64,000 bases of DNA from Augochlora pura (lineage: Eukaryota > Arthropoda > Insecta > Hymenoptera > Halictidae), in contig NC_135780.1 of the NCBI RefSeq assembly GCF_028453695.1, forward strand, positions 1,426,001-1,490,000, given 5' to 3'. The position numbers were made by a program, and so were the translations under genes. Below are positions 50,717 to 62,640 of this stretch, one piece after another. Every line of letters starts with the position of its first letter. The stretch's first letter is position 1. The notes under the pieces were generated by a model. That model was not told the origin of the DNA, did not search any database, and worked only from the letters and a program-made list of their open reading frames with translations.

Positions 50717-50902
50717 ATGTCTCTTTCTCTCGGCGCTTGTTCCGTTGTTACTCTACCATTGACACGCAGAGACACCAACAGTGTTTCCCTACTGTCACCT
50801 GCTCGAAGAGTTCAAGTTCACCGACGCTCGTCTCGAGAGCAGCACCGATCGCGTGTACCGGATTTAAAGATCCTCTCGCGGGTTAGAGGGTGCACTCAGT
50901 GA
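50717..50902 (+). CDS. upstream ORF of 61 codons in the leader
   Basis: This frame starts at the only ATG of the predicted leader, at +36 just behind the DPE, and ends at TGA 50900-50902. The peptide begins MSLSLGACSV and is Arg- and Ser-rich with no recognised domain. Such a short distance from the cap may allow leaky scanning. It is more likely a regulatory uORF or a chance frame than a functional protein. Confidence 0.3.
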   Translation: MSLSLGACSVVTLPLTRRDTNSVSLLSPARRVQVHRRSSREQHRSRVPDLKILSRVRGCTQ

Positions 50903-51327
50903 TTCAATTTCAAGTGTGCCTGTTGCCAGAGCAGAACCGTCGAGGATCACTGACTTATTCGGAGACTACTCTGTTTTCGAATCGTTCGAACCGTTCGGAG
51001 CGTTTTTTTCCGGTTCGTTATTTCGTCCGGATTTTTTGTGTGACTTTGTAAAAGCCGTGCGTTTTCTGGATTTACCCGACCAAGAGGGACTTCGTCGAGC
51101 TCTGTTCGTGCGACGGTGCAACTACAGCCGTCACGTTGGTTCGACGAACGGGATTCCCCGCGCATTGCCAGTGAACCCACGGATCCGTGTCCCGCGGGAA
51201 AACTGTACACTTGATCGTTCGCCAAGCGACGCGTGCGAACCACCGTCTACAAACACTACTGACCACCCTGAACAGCCAAAGTGGATCTTTGTTCCGTCGG
51301 TCGACCCTGCTCGAGAGAATCTTTCAA

Positions 51328-51340
51328 AATTGGTAAGTAG
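51328..51340 (+). other. predicted 5' splice site
   Basis: AAATTG|GTAAGTAG with the GT at 51333-51334. The intron side matches the GTAAGT consensus fully. It is the first strong donor after the predicted start site and closes the ATG-poor segment. Confidence 0.55.
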
Positions 51341-54300
51341 CTCTCCTTCGCATTCCCCTACAGATAAAACACATTTTTCCGACCATCGTTTCTCTGATTG
51401 CTCTTTCGACGCGGTTCAAGATTGAAATCGGTTCGCGGTCTTTTGGAACTTATCACCGGAAAATTAAAGATTTCCGGCGGTAAAAATTTACTTTCTTTCC
51501 ATTGTCGTTGTTACGTACAGGGCAGGTTTCAAGACGATGACTACCATTGACGCAAACCAACGTCACGATTTCAAAGTTATACGTTTATTGCGTAAGGTCA
51601 ATTTTTTGGATTATCTCATATTTTCGAGCAACTTGCTCAATGTTTGGTTACTTTAATCCCATGTAGATTTTGAGGACAGTAGCGACCGCTGACATTACCG
51701 CGGCGTGTAAATTTCTGCGGTTAATGGCCACTGACGTCAAAATGTTTCGATCCGATATTGTAACGTTTCACCACGTGCCAGACTTTTCCTGCCGCTTCGC
51801 TTCGTTTTTCCTGGTACGCGCATTGAGAGGGTCGTATTCGATGAGTCGTTGATTCTTCCCGAAAGTGGTTTCTATTTTTGCAACGTCGACTACCGCGCGA
51901 TTACTCGCCGCGTTTTAATAACCGCGTTCGGAGATCGATTTCGATTAGAGCCTTTATCGAAACGAGAGGCCTTGGAGTAATTTGCTAAATAGACCGTTAT
52001 CATCCAGCGACTCGTCACGCGCCAGGACTTTGAACTGGAAACCGATCGTGTTCGGGACAATGTGTGGTACGTGCTTCATGGCTGGGCTTTAACAATTAGC
52101 TGGCGGTAATCTGCGATGATCCCGTAAAAACCGGCGCGACAATTCCGTCGTTTTAATTCGACATAGTGCTCCGTTCCCCGAAGAGATTGGGAAACCTCGC
52201 TCGAACGAAAAAGAGTCGATGAAATTATTGTGAAACTGATTGCGAACCTTTGCATTTGTGCGTGGAATTGCGATTGCTAAATGATCTCCGATGGATCTCG
52301 CGTCGATCTCCGATCCTGGGATAAAAACTGAACAGTGAATCTGTATTTTTAGCAGCACCAATTCTCATTGGCTGCTACGTTGTGTTTACTCCGGCGCATT
52401 TATGTGTATTGGACAGGTCTCAAAGTGCACTTTGCCGATTATGGATCTCGATTGCCGATGAGATTCCGCGGGGCTCGTTAAAAAATCAACGCCGATATTT
52501 GTTGCACGGAATTTCGTCACTGGCCAGTAATGAGCACCGATCTGGTTTCTGTCGGCGCGGATTCCGAGAACGCGATGACGAATTTCGACTAGCATCGTGA
52601 CGATTTTTACGACTTCGAAATTGCAGGATCGTATTGCTCGCGCGCTGAGAAATCAGCGGCTGATTTTCTCCGCAGATTATTCGTTCCTTACCAAACTCAG
52701 AAATTTCAGCCATTAGGTCTCTAAATCTCTACTTGGACATCATAATGCCCATAATCTGCGCTAGAGTCCCCATCGATCTTGGATCTCGATCAACGATCTA
52801 TCTCGGGCCGCGTCCGAACCGACCCTGAAAAGCAGTCGGCAGACTCTGACCTCGGCTAAAAGATTCGGGTGACGCAACACGCGTCTTGCGACTCGAGCGC
52901 AATAAACCCGAGCATAGTCCCTTGTTTCCGATCGATATCGTTGTTATCGACACGATCCACACCTGGCGATCGCAGGACGCCGATCGGAGAATCTTTGAGA
53001 TCGGGACCGAGAAGGCGAATCGCGATCGATCGTGTTTTCGGAGAGCGGGCGCTTACGAAAGTCTCGTGCAACGCGTGAGCAACGCGGCAGCGGTCGTTGC
53101 GTCATTCGTGACGAGCCGAGGAGGACTCTGATCCTTATCTGCTCCAGCACAGAATGTGCCGGACGGTGTCTTGTCACGATCGCGGAAAATAGCTGGCGAC
53201 AACGACTATACTCTAGACAAATTATCCCGAAGCTGCCGACGACGTCGCGGAAAATTTACGATCGGTTGCGTTTCGCCGCAAAAAATTAGCGGATTGCAAG
53301 AAGTTGCAGCCTTGTTATCGTTTCTCAAACTTCGGCCATGGGTGATCGACGACGCGCCATTCAATGATGAATCGATACAACAGAGGTTCCCAGCGATTAT
53401 CGCTGAGTTACGTTAATTCGCCGATTCCAAGCAGCATCGCGTCCAAAGCAAAACTTGGTAGCTTTTCTCTGGCTAGAAAATGCCCTCCTAAGAACTTCCG
53501 AACTAGTTCTACCCTTTCAGCTAAAGAGCGAAACGCGATTACAAAATCGTAAGAGATCTCGTAGCGTATAAATGTTGATCGGCGAATCGAGGCGAAGCAC
53601 GACGGCCATCTTGGCCCCCAAAGCGCTCATTCGGTGCAGTTTCTTTCGCGAACTGGAGCAACGTGGTAGAGGGGAAACAGATGAAAGTTCGGCCACGTGC
53701 TGGCCGTCGAAGAAGACGCGATCGATCGTGATCGTCGCGTCGCGTCGCTTGAAAACGGGAACTCTATCCCCTTCCATCCTCTTGGTGCTTTGTACTCCGG
53801 CATCGATCCCACTCTCCTCCTCCTCCTCCTCCTCCTTCTCTTTCTCCACCTCCACCCCCTTCTCCTTAGTCGCTGCCACCTTCTCTCTTCTATCGCGGCA
53901 TTCGCGGCCGAAGTGGGCCACGGCCTAATTTGCAGAACTCTCAGCCTCGTCGTAGCGTAAACCGTGTGTGCAATAAGCTTCACGGACTTGGAGCGAAGGG
54001 CACGCACGTGCACCAAGACACGTTCTCGGGCTTCGCGGTCGAGACGCGATAAAACGCGGTCACGAGCGGAGGAGGACTGTCTGCGAACCAGAACTATGTT
54101 AGTATTGTTCCTTGCTTCCGAGAGACAGCGGTGGTCCGAGTGCGATGCTCTTTGCGACTTGCTGTGCTCGCTTCTTCTCGCTTTAGGCTTGAAATCGCTG
54201 TCTTCCGATTCGATTAAGTCTTCTCAGGTGACTGCTAAGTGATTTACAGAACTCGTAAAAGGCGGAGCAGTTTTTCAAAAACGTAGACTCTAGGTTGATT

Positions 54301-56163
54301 GGTTCGTCAGCATTCCTAGAAAGTGAAACATCCTCGTAAGTTTCGTTTGTATTGTTAGAGATAACTTTGCCAACAAATATAAAATAACCGAGGAGTGCAG
54401 CAATTGTTTGGAGAACGTAGTGGAATATCAAATAAATGTTGCCTTTTCTATCCCTTGCAGTGCAACTCCTCTAGGAAAATGGAGCATCGTCTCAGAATGT
54501 TAGGGTTGGTCGAGTGCTAAACAGTCTTCTGATTAATAGAACGTATGCTTGGCAAACTAGAGGCAGTGCGTCGTCGGTTATGAAACAACATTAATGCTCT
54601 AGCTATAATACAGATAGAAAACACGGAGTCGCTGACGTTTCGTTATTGGCTCTGTGACGAGTATGACGCGTTGGCTGTTGTAGAACCATTGAACAGCCGT
54701 GTCAATCGCATAACGATCCTGTCAGACCGTCATTTGTTAGGATTTCTCGTTTCTTCAAGTCCGATGACGTATGCTCTATGAATTTTGTACCTTCCCGATA
54801 TCTGCGATCGCAGATAAGAAGGAGAGGCTACTCGAACCCCGGATTACCGCGATCGTATCGCAAACACATAGAAGCACTAAAACGGGGGGCTATCTCGATA
54901 GACATTGACCCGAAAAAAAGAACGCGTCTCTTTTTTTTTAAACAAAGGCTGAACATTTAAATAGCGGTCGTCTCGGTAATCCGGGGAAAATCTGACACAC
55001 TGATCCTCGATTCATAGCGATCGGCTAGGCAAACCGGAACATATTGCGACAATGGGATATCGAGAGATATCAGTGACAAGGTCGTTGCGGAGGAGGGAGG
55101 GCGGCGTAGATTTCGCATTGTACACCGGTTATCTCGATCTCGCGATTGTTCGGCGTGACATCGGCCGGGATTAGCGGTATCTGCGTTCCAGGGAAACGCG
55201 TGACGCGACGCTCTTATAATCGAGTGCATACGGCCGGTCGAGTGCAGTTGCAACGCGCGCACGACCGGCAACGTTTCTTCTTTTCCACGGTGCACAGATA
55301 ACAAGATCCTACTCGTCTCGGATATCGGGGATCCCGTGTTACGTCACTGTTCGATCATCGATCATCAGCCGCTTCGAGAGGATTGTCGTCGTACGCTCTC
55401 TACAATCGGATTTCGGAATCTCTGGCCTGCTGGACCAGGTAACAAGACTTCTCTGATCGTCTATTGTTCGGGAACGGACCCTTTTCAGAATCTTACAGGT
55501 GTCACCGCTACGGTCCATTATGTTGGTGGCCCTTAGCAGTCGGTTTTAGCTACGCCCATTGATCTTCTTCCTGTAACCATTTAAGAGAAAACAAATCCAA
55601 TTTAAATATATTGTGCAATGACGCTATTGTATCACCGAGTCAGATGTAGAAAACGGTAGAACCGTTAGATTGTGTCGCGTTGTTTTTCCTGCGATCAATG
55701 ATAACGCTCGATAGACTCAGATTTCGCGGTGAACCGAAACATCAACGAATTACCGATTCTCTTAAGTAGATCGAATTCGCCGACTCGAATTTCCTCCCGC
55801 GAAATCGAAAGAAGGAAACTCCATTGCTGTTCGAAAAGAAAGAAACAAGTTGGAGGAAAAAAGACGCAGGTCGTTTCTGCGGTGGCATTTACGAGGATCG
55901 ATTACCGAGGCGGTGTCGTTACACAGACCGCATTACAAAATCGCGTAAACCCCGGCGATCAGCGTGTTTCCCGAGGGTGCAACGTTGTGAGGCGTGTTCG
56001 AGTCCCACCGATCGGCTCGATCGGCCGGTTTATCAATCATATTAGGAAATATCTGGCTCCGTTGTTCGCGATGACCTTTTCGCGCTAGTATTATGCAACG
56101 AAGGTGAACGGTCTCGCGTAAGACACCGCTCTGTGTGCACGTGTAGGAGTCACGTGGCGGGGA
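51341..56163 (+). other. presumed first intron, proximal part
   Basis: A (TCC)7 run lies at 53815-53835 within polypyrimidine DNA reaching 53869. CpG-rich parts at 53560-54060 show overlapping frames. A frame opening with ATG at 54097 (Leu-rich, ending near TCTCAG|GTGACT) was noted but has no further support. No downstream exon was recognised. Confidence 0.35.
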
Positions 56164-56220
56164 GTGCAGCGACGGCAGCCGCGACAGCCGCAACAGCAGC
56201 AATTGCAACTGCAACTCGAG
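56164..56220 (+). repeat. CAG/CAA-rich tract (opa-like)
   Basis: In one frame the tract reads QRRQPRQPQQQQLQLQLEN. In another it is Ala/Thr-rich. Such CAX repeats are frequent in insect transcription-factor exons. An acceptor-like TGCACGTGTAG ends at 56146, but no good donor follows within the open frame (to 56451). An exon is therefore possible but unproven. Confidence 0.35.
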
Positions 56221-56614
56221 AACAGGAGGCGCTGTGTCGAAGCCGGCGCGAATTGCGCGAGCATTTCTGCGACGGTGTGCATTGCTGTGCGGCGACGGTT
56301 GCATCACGCGCCGCGTTATTTCTTAAGCCGGTTCCTGGCGCATTGTTTATCAGTCGAAACCGCCCACGCGCTAACCCTCGTGCTCTCTCCACGTTGTTTC
56401 CCGGAATCTCTCCCAGGCAGCATCTGTCCCGACGAAACGATCGATCGTTGACGAATAAAAACGATCGAACGTATAAATCACCGGGCGTTAAATCGACATT
56501 GAAACATCGCAGGCAAGCGGTTGTTTATCTCGGCCACGGGAATCGGTGGCGAGTGTTGTTTATAAGAAATTAAAATAGACTCTCGTAATCCCGTTGCCTC
56601 CGGCGGGAAGGAAA

Positions 56615-56634
56615 AAGAGAGAGAGAGAGAGAGG
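56615..56634 (+). repeat. (GA)n microsatellite
   Basis: About ten uninterrupted GA dinucleotides, followed by GGGAGAGA. Confidence 0.85.
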
Positions 56635-56705
56635 GAGAGACGGACATCGTCTTCCACGTGTTCGTTATGTAACACGCGTCGAAGAGGAAACGTATTCGCG
56701 CGAGT

Positions 56706-56738
56706 CGCCGACACGTTACCTCAGGTCACGTGTCGGCG
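56706..56738 (+). other. perfect 11-bp inverted repeat
   Basis: CGCCGACACGT (56706-56716) pairs without mismatch with ACGTGTCGGCG (56728-56738). After one mismatch ACC and GGT can pair within the 11-nt loop. On DNA it is a 33-bp dyad, on RNA a very stable hairpin. It includes CACGT half-sites on both arms. Function unknown. Confidence 0.65.
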
Positions 56739-59700
56739 GATCGAGCAGACGACACGCGAAGCTCACGTGGAACGCGTGAAAATTCCGATAAACCGATGAT
56801 TCCGAGGATGACGCAACACCCTCCCGGGCCTCTCCCCTTCCATCATTCTATCTCTTCTTCTCTCTGCGCAGCCATTGTTTCCATGATTGATTATTTTCTC
56901 GATAACAGTTTTTCAGATTATTCGGAACTCTCCAGATAACGGTGAAAACTATCGCTCGAGTGGAACAATTAATTCTTGGCACTCGTGGTGAACGTGGTCC
57001 GACAAGACAAGAAACCTCCGACGAGATTTATCGCGTCCTGGAAGTTACGTCGAACCCCCGTTGTAACGATGAGGTTTCGTTTTCATGGTGCGTGCGCGTC
57101 CGATGTATCTCGAAACGAGAAATGACTCGGGTCGCTTTCATAATCGCCATCGCCGCTTATCGGACTCTCCCCCCGCCACATTGCTTAGCAGATAGACAAA
57201 TAGATCAGGGTCGTTAGACGGTTCGAAAACAGAAACCGTGGAAGTTTTAAGATTGTCCGTCTCTTTCAGCAGAACGATTTTGCCTAGAAAAGCTCGGGGC
57301 ATCGATAACAGAATCGCTGGAATTTTCGGACACCCGGTAGAGAATTACGAACGGTTCCCATGACTCAACTTCCGTTCTCGGTATCTTTATCAGCAGATAA
57401 TTCCCTGATTCGTCGGATCGAGTTCCGGTCGATCCCCTTTCTCGGGTTCCCGAAACTGTTCCTACGGGTAACTGTTCATCGCCGATTTTCGTGACGCTTA
57501 CTTTTTTGTCCGCAAGAAACGGTACACCCGACGCGTCGCGATCTCAATTATTTTCGCCCGCCTCGTTCCGCTTGACGGACGCTCATTGGGCCACTTATGC
57601 CGGCATTGTACAATTCCTCGGGTTCCTATTGCGTCACGGTGCATACCGGGTAGCACCGAGACACGGCCTCCGAATCGTTCGATCCGAAATCCGAGAACCG
57701 AGTTGCAATCCGAATTGATTGGGCTCTATCAGTTACGCGCGTGCGACACGTGTTTCTCTTTCATTGGAAATAGTCAAGTTTTATTTGCGCCAGTATGCAA
57801 AGTGGCAGAACGCAGCGCAATCGCCAAGCGATGGAGACAACAAAATTCTAATCAGTTTCACAAGCGGAGTGAAAACGAAAACACGGTTGCTTATTTTCGA
57901 ACGTTCGTCGACTGTGGACTCGTTTTCCGAGGAATCCGAGGCTCGGGGCCGAAACCTAACTATGTCAAGTTTCAAGTTCCAAAGGGCAGGGGCGGTTGCG
58001 AGCAGAAAGAGAGAGAGGGGGTGAAGCGATGCGAGGCGGGCGCAGGGCGTGGACAATGGTTCCCCTCTTTGTTTTTCCGGTGGCGGTCGCCTTATCGCAG
58101 GACCAATTGCATAATGAGCGGGAAACGAAATCGGAGACCGGTTCGAAATGCCTGCGCAGGCCCGATAACGGTATCAGCGGGAGCGCTTGGCGTTACGTGA
58201 GCGCTGACCGCAATCGTAACACGCATGGTCGACGCGGTATCGAGTGGCCAGCATTGTGCACGTGCCTTTATGTACTGTACTTAAAGTTCGACGTACTCTC
58301 CGGCAACTATTTCAGGCCCGCTCGCCGCGTCTCCTATCCCCGCATTTTTGGAGCGCTCCAACGCTTCTGCCCTTCTGCAAGCGTGCTTCTCCACGCAGCC
58401 ACGAAAAATCTCCGATTCCATAAACTCCGAGGACCTTTACGATCGGTTGGAAAAAGGTTGCAAATCGCGTAAAGCTGCACCGATTTTGTAGAAACATCGT
58501 GTCCACTATCAAAAGAGCTTCCATTTTTCAAAGCTCGTATAAATTCGCGTGCGATAAGGCGCGACTGAATGAAAGGAATCCGAAACAGATTGCATAACAT
58601 CGTAACTCGTGTCTCCGAGTATTCGATAGGCGGATCTCGTGATTGCTGGTCGAGGAAGGATGGGCTGAATGTCTTGCAAAGATAACTCACACGAATCCCG
58701 CGCGGCCGAGAAAATTGCTTTTCTCAGCGGGAAAGCGGGACTGTCTGCGGGTGTTTTTGTGACCCGAGCTAGTTTTCCTCATTTTCTCTTTCATTCGACC
58801 AATACTTGCCCAAAACCGGCCACTGTCTTTCGTCAGGCTAGTCCTAAACGACTCGACTACCTGAGGTTGAAGGCTGACTGAGACCCGAGATTTGTCCTTC
58901 GAAAACAAACGCCTGAACACGAGGACAACTTTTACGATCCGTATTTCGGGAAGCAGGATACCCAACCTGATGGTACCGACCTTGCTCCCGAATTGCTTAC
59001 CTTCAGGGCAATTTACCAGGGTTACATTTGTCTCTTAGATAAGGATGATTGGTGCGAGCGAGAAGAAAATTTTTCTAGTCAGAACAAAGGAATTTGGTAA
59101 CGCGTTGTTCGGTACCAGGCTAATGGGACGGATAACGGTCGCGTCCTTAGACTACTCCGATAAGAGGTTACACAGTTATGGGCGGGGGCAAGCATAGTAG
59201 ACTAGAAACATTAGGAACACGAGCAGGACGACGAAGATGGTGGGGCCTCGGGTCGTTCGACGCGGTTGTTGGTGCGCAGTGTGCGCACGGACGTGCCCTG
59301 GTGCGTGCTCTTCTAGTTACATAATCGTGCGTCACGCGGCCGAGTCGATACAATTCGAATTCGGAACAAGCCGAAGAAAAAGACGCCATCGTGCGATGAG
59401 GTCGACGCGTGCTTCGCGGTCCGAGCCATTCGTGCTCGTTAAGTTGACCCCCGCAGCGCGCACCACCTCCTTTCCCACCACAAAGTGCGCCACGCAGTTG
59501 GATTGCGAGCTCTGAACCTTCTCGATTTTTCGTGAATCAATTTCCACTTATTTGTATAACGCCATCGCCACCGGCGTCGTACGTAACCACGACCTTGTAC
59601 TTTGCGTAAGTACAGTCATCCGTTCTGCACCTTGCTGGTTGAAGTCATAACAGATTGCGCAATATTCGGAGAATTAATAGTTTCTCACATCGCGCTAATA

Positions 59701-61745
59701 TATTGCAACTATGAATATGTTAATCTCGGCATATTTTTCCTTGTCGATAATCTTTTCCACGATACCCGCGATCGCACTGATTTAGGGCCCCGTCCGTCCA
59801 CTTTTACATGAATTAGATCCCTGCAACGGCGCCAATTTCCAACGAACGGTAGTTTAAAACTCAGTTTCTGCTCCAGTTTCGAAAGAGAGATCTGGAAGAT
59901 CGTTTTCACCGCGTTTCGACTCCTCAGTGCCCGGCTAAGCATCCCATGCGTCGTCTAGGTACCCTCGTGCTCTCGTATCTGGCTAATGGGATCAACTTGT
60001 TGACTCACGCTCGTCTTTTTGCGGTAGTTGCGCCTCGGCCAGATGTCGGATTAATATCGACCGCAGCGATGATTTGCGATCCGCCGCGCGAACCCAGCCT
60101 TCGTCGAAAAGTAATCCGGCAGGTCGGGCGCGTTGAAATATCGCCCGAATAAATTTCTTCGAAGCCGCGACGCCCGTGGTGGCGTCGCTGGCGGCGTCCC
60201 GTTCATTGCATTTTCCCCGAAACGGCCGGCGTCGGAGGAAAAACAAATGCCGGTCTGGCGTCGGGTCAACGGGGAATCGCCACGCGTCGCGAGGCGACGC
60301 GGGATTTACAGTTCCGCCGTCTATCGAGATTATTAGGGGGCAAAGACGGCGGCGCCATCTAAACGCCTCGTAAATTCCCGTAATTGCCCGCGATGCTTTA
60401 TATTTTACTTCGGACCCGTTCGGTCTCGCCCGACTTTCGGCCGAGAATGAAATTAGGGAACCGCCGCGTGTCTTATGAACTTGGTTCGACAGAATTTATT
60501 TCGCTATTACGGAGAAAGTCGGTTTCATTCAGCTATGACAGAGATACACAGCAGTCTCGCCTGCATGTAACGTACACGTGTAATTAGTATATCGATGTCA
60601 TAATCTGTGTATTACGTACCGTTTCTGCTACCTACGTGTGTACGTGTGTTCTCAATAACAGTTCAAAATCGTGATCTCTGTTATGACACAAAACAAGTTT
60701 GTAAAATTTCAAGGATCATGCATAAAGATCTGCAACCTACGCGTTACGATACACTTATCGTGGTTTCGAACGCTACACGGTACATGTTACGTTACATCGT
60801 TATAGCATCGTACGATAAGGAATATCAACGTTTTTACAACTACCCAAGAGCTAATCGGAGCAAACAAATTGCCCCGACACTTAAAGGTTCAAATGTTGGC
60901 AGACAAGTGAACACTGTCGTCCCTCCTTTGTTTACTTCGGTTGCATAATTATGGCGCGGTTGCATAAATCAACTGTTACAACGCGGCCACTGTAGAAGTA
61001 GGGTTGGCAGCGCTTATGTGACTCATGTCACTATGTCGTTAGATATTCTTATAAAAATTCTATGCATTCATGGAAAAAAATGTCCACGTGCTGTTGGTTC
61101 CGGGTGAAGAAAAAGAGAAGAGACAGGAAGGCAGGCGGCCACGTGCTCTGGCAACGTCATTGCGTAACCCATGCGACGCATTACACTACCACACGTGCAC
61201 GCGTGACTGCGAAACCCGTGTCACCGGCTCGCATAATCTTTCTCCACGGAATTAGTCAGAGCCTGCTCGTGCTGCTCGTGACTGTTGTCACATAGTCAAG
61301 CTATTCTAGAACAATGTTGAACAATGAGGCGGCTGCGCAGTCTATGAAACTCGAGAAATCGCTCCACTATGAACAAAGTTGCTTTCAGGTCTGTTACTAC
61401 CGATCAAACCTTTCAAATTATTTACTTTCCGCTTATAAAAATTATAAAGATCTTGCGCTGCATTTTGCAAGTTAAATCTTGGCAATATTAATGGCTGTTA
61501 GCACTCGACAGTTCTAACGTTAGTGAGATGAACACGGAGTTGACAGACTAATTTGTATTTAAATCGCGAGTATCGCGTGGAAATAGTTGGGTCTTTTGCT
61601 CGAGGTGCCAACACGTGTGCTCGAGGAAGATACTTTCTCACCTAATTGATCGTGTTCTATTTTCGTGCGTTATCAGCGAGTGTTTTTTCAACGATTATCA
61701 AGATAGATGCGATCGTTGCGGCGACCTATGGACACGCGTGTAGAT
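56739..61745 (+). other. presumed intron, middle part
   Basis: An ATG at 58029 opens a frame whose first residues, MRGGRRAW then TMVPLFVFPVAVALSQ, resemble a signal peptide with an A-L-S cleavage site. A weak donor (TAC|GTGAGC) follows at 58197. No homologue is recognised and overlapping frames exist, so I do not call a gene. The rest of the stretch shows no exon or RNA gene. Confidence 0.35.
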
Positions 61746-61763
61746 CGCGCGCGCGCGCGCGCG
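61746..61763 (+). repeat. (CG)9 alternating run
   Basis: Eighteen uninterrupted alternating C and G, followed by TGTGCG. It is long for CpG in a methylating genome and has the sequence form that favours left-handed DNA. Confidence 0.85.
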
Positions 61764-62214
61764 TGTGCGTCTGCTGTGCTTAAAAATAGAAAACGGAAAA
61801 ACAACGCTCGAAATGTGAAATGGAAAAACAGATACAGGAAGTTATGCAATTGCGCCATAGGATCATTCATCGAGGCGGGTTCGTCCGAGTCATCGCAGGT
61901 ATTAATAGCAGCGGAAAGTCGGGGCGTATTCACGGATTTTCCGACGAATAATCGACCGCTACGACCGCACGCTAAATTTACGATCGAAATAATCGGTCTA
62001 GAACGAGCCACGGAAAAATCGCGTTGCCTAATCGTTCGCGCTCCACTGGCGCTGGTTACGCCGATACGTGTACGCACGAATTAATTGCGAGTGCGTTGAA
62101 CGGTTGATCATAATACGTGCGACTACTGTAAGCTTCTTTGAACTTTGGAAAGCATGGAAATAATTGCGACGCCTCATGTATCGTTCAACATGAGTCTTAT
62201 TCGTTATTAAAAGC
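61764..62214 (+). other. non-coding stretch
   Basis: Frames of 125 and 129 codons overlap on opposite strands at 61688-62084 without recognisable domains. Confidence 0.4.
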
Positions 62215-62640
62215 CAAGTTGAGATGTGGAGCTATTATTCTATTTATTCACTTAATCCTCGACTTTCGGCTTCTGATGACCTCCGACCTATACAACTTCA
62301 TTACATAACTAAGATCTAGACTAAATTGCTTACAATCTAAAAATAACAACACGTAAACTTAATTTTTGGTCTAATATTTTTGAATTAAGTGCATCTATAT
62401 AACAATACTCCAATCCATCTCTTACCCTTCCTCCCATTACCTGCCTATTTCAAATCTACCTTCACCTTCTTTCTTTTTCATCTTATTTTTCTCGTTCAAA
62501 TCATTTCATTGCTTCTAAGCCTTCTCCTACTTCGCTCAAAAGTTGTTCCACCCCCTTATCATTAGTGATCAAGTTTCTGTCCCTTTTCCCCTACACCCCT
62601 TTAACTAGGAAATGCATGATTCTATGATGTAGCCTTATAG
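62215..62640 (-). mobile_element. possible 3' end of an inserted retroelement
   Basis: The plus strand becomes CpG-poor and C/T-rich here, unlike both flanks. Read on the minus strand it gives an A/G-rich segment with AATAAA at the complement of 62243-62248, like the tail of a transcript or non-LTR retrotransposon. A short minus-strand frame upstream of this ends ...GVEQLLSEVGEGLEAMK at a stop (complement of 62501-62503). It is interrupted by another stop at 62591-62593. No reverse-transcriptase motif is present. A 3' UTR of a minus-strand gene is an alternative. Confidence 0.25.

Larger units (their letters stand above)
50682..51332 (+). other. predicted non-coding first exon (5' leader)
   Basis: The segment runs from the predicted start site to a strong splice donor. 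Over 651 nt I find only one ATG (50717), about a tenth of random expectation, which fits a leader selected against upstream starts. One frame stays open without ATG from 50868 across the donor, but its residues show no recognisable domain. The product would be encoded in later exons, probably beyond the window. Alternatives are a non-coding RNA or a different start site. Confidence 0.5.

Noticed and set aside
50868..51425. Long open frame in the predicted first exon
   Set aside because: It has no ATG, crosses the strong donor at 51333 and has no recognisable domain. Better read as leader.
55995..56012. TTCGAGTCC, like a tRNA T-arm
   Set aside because: No A box or acceptor stem at the required distance upstream.
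57586..58200. 204-codon plus-strand frame
   Set aside because: No family resemblance, and two other frames overlap it on both strands.
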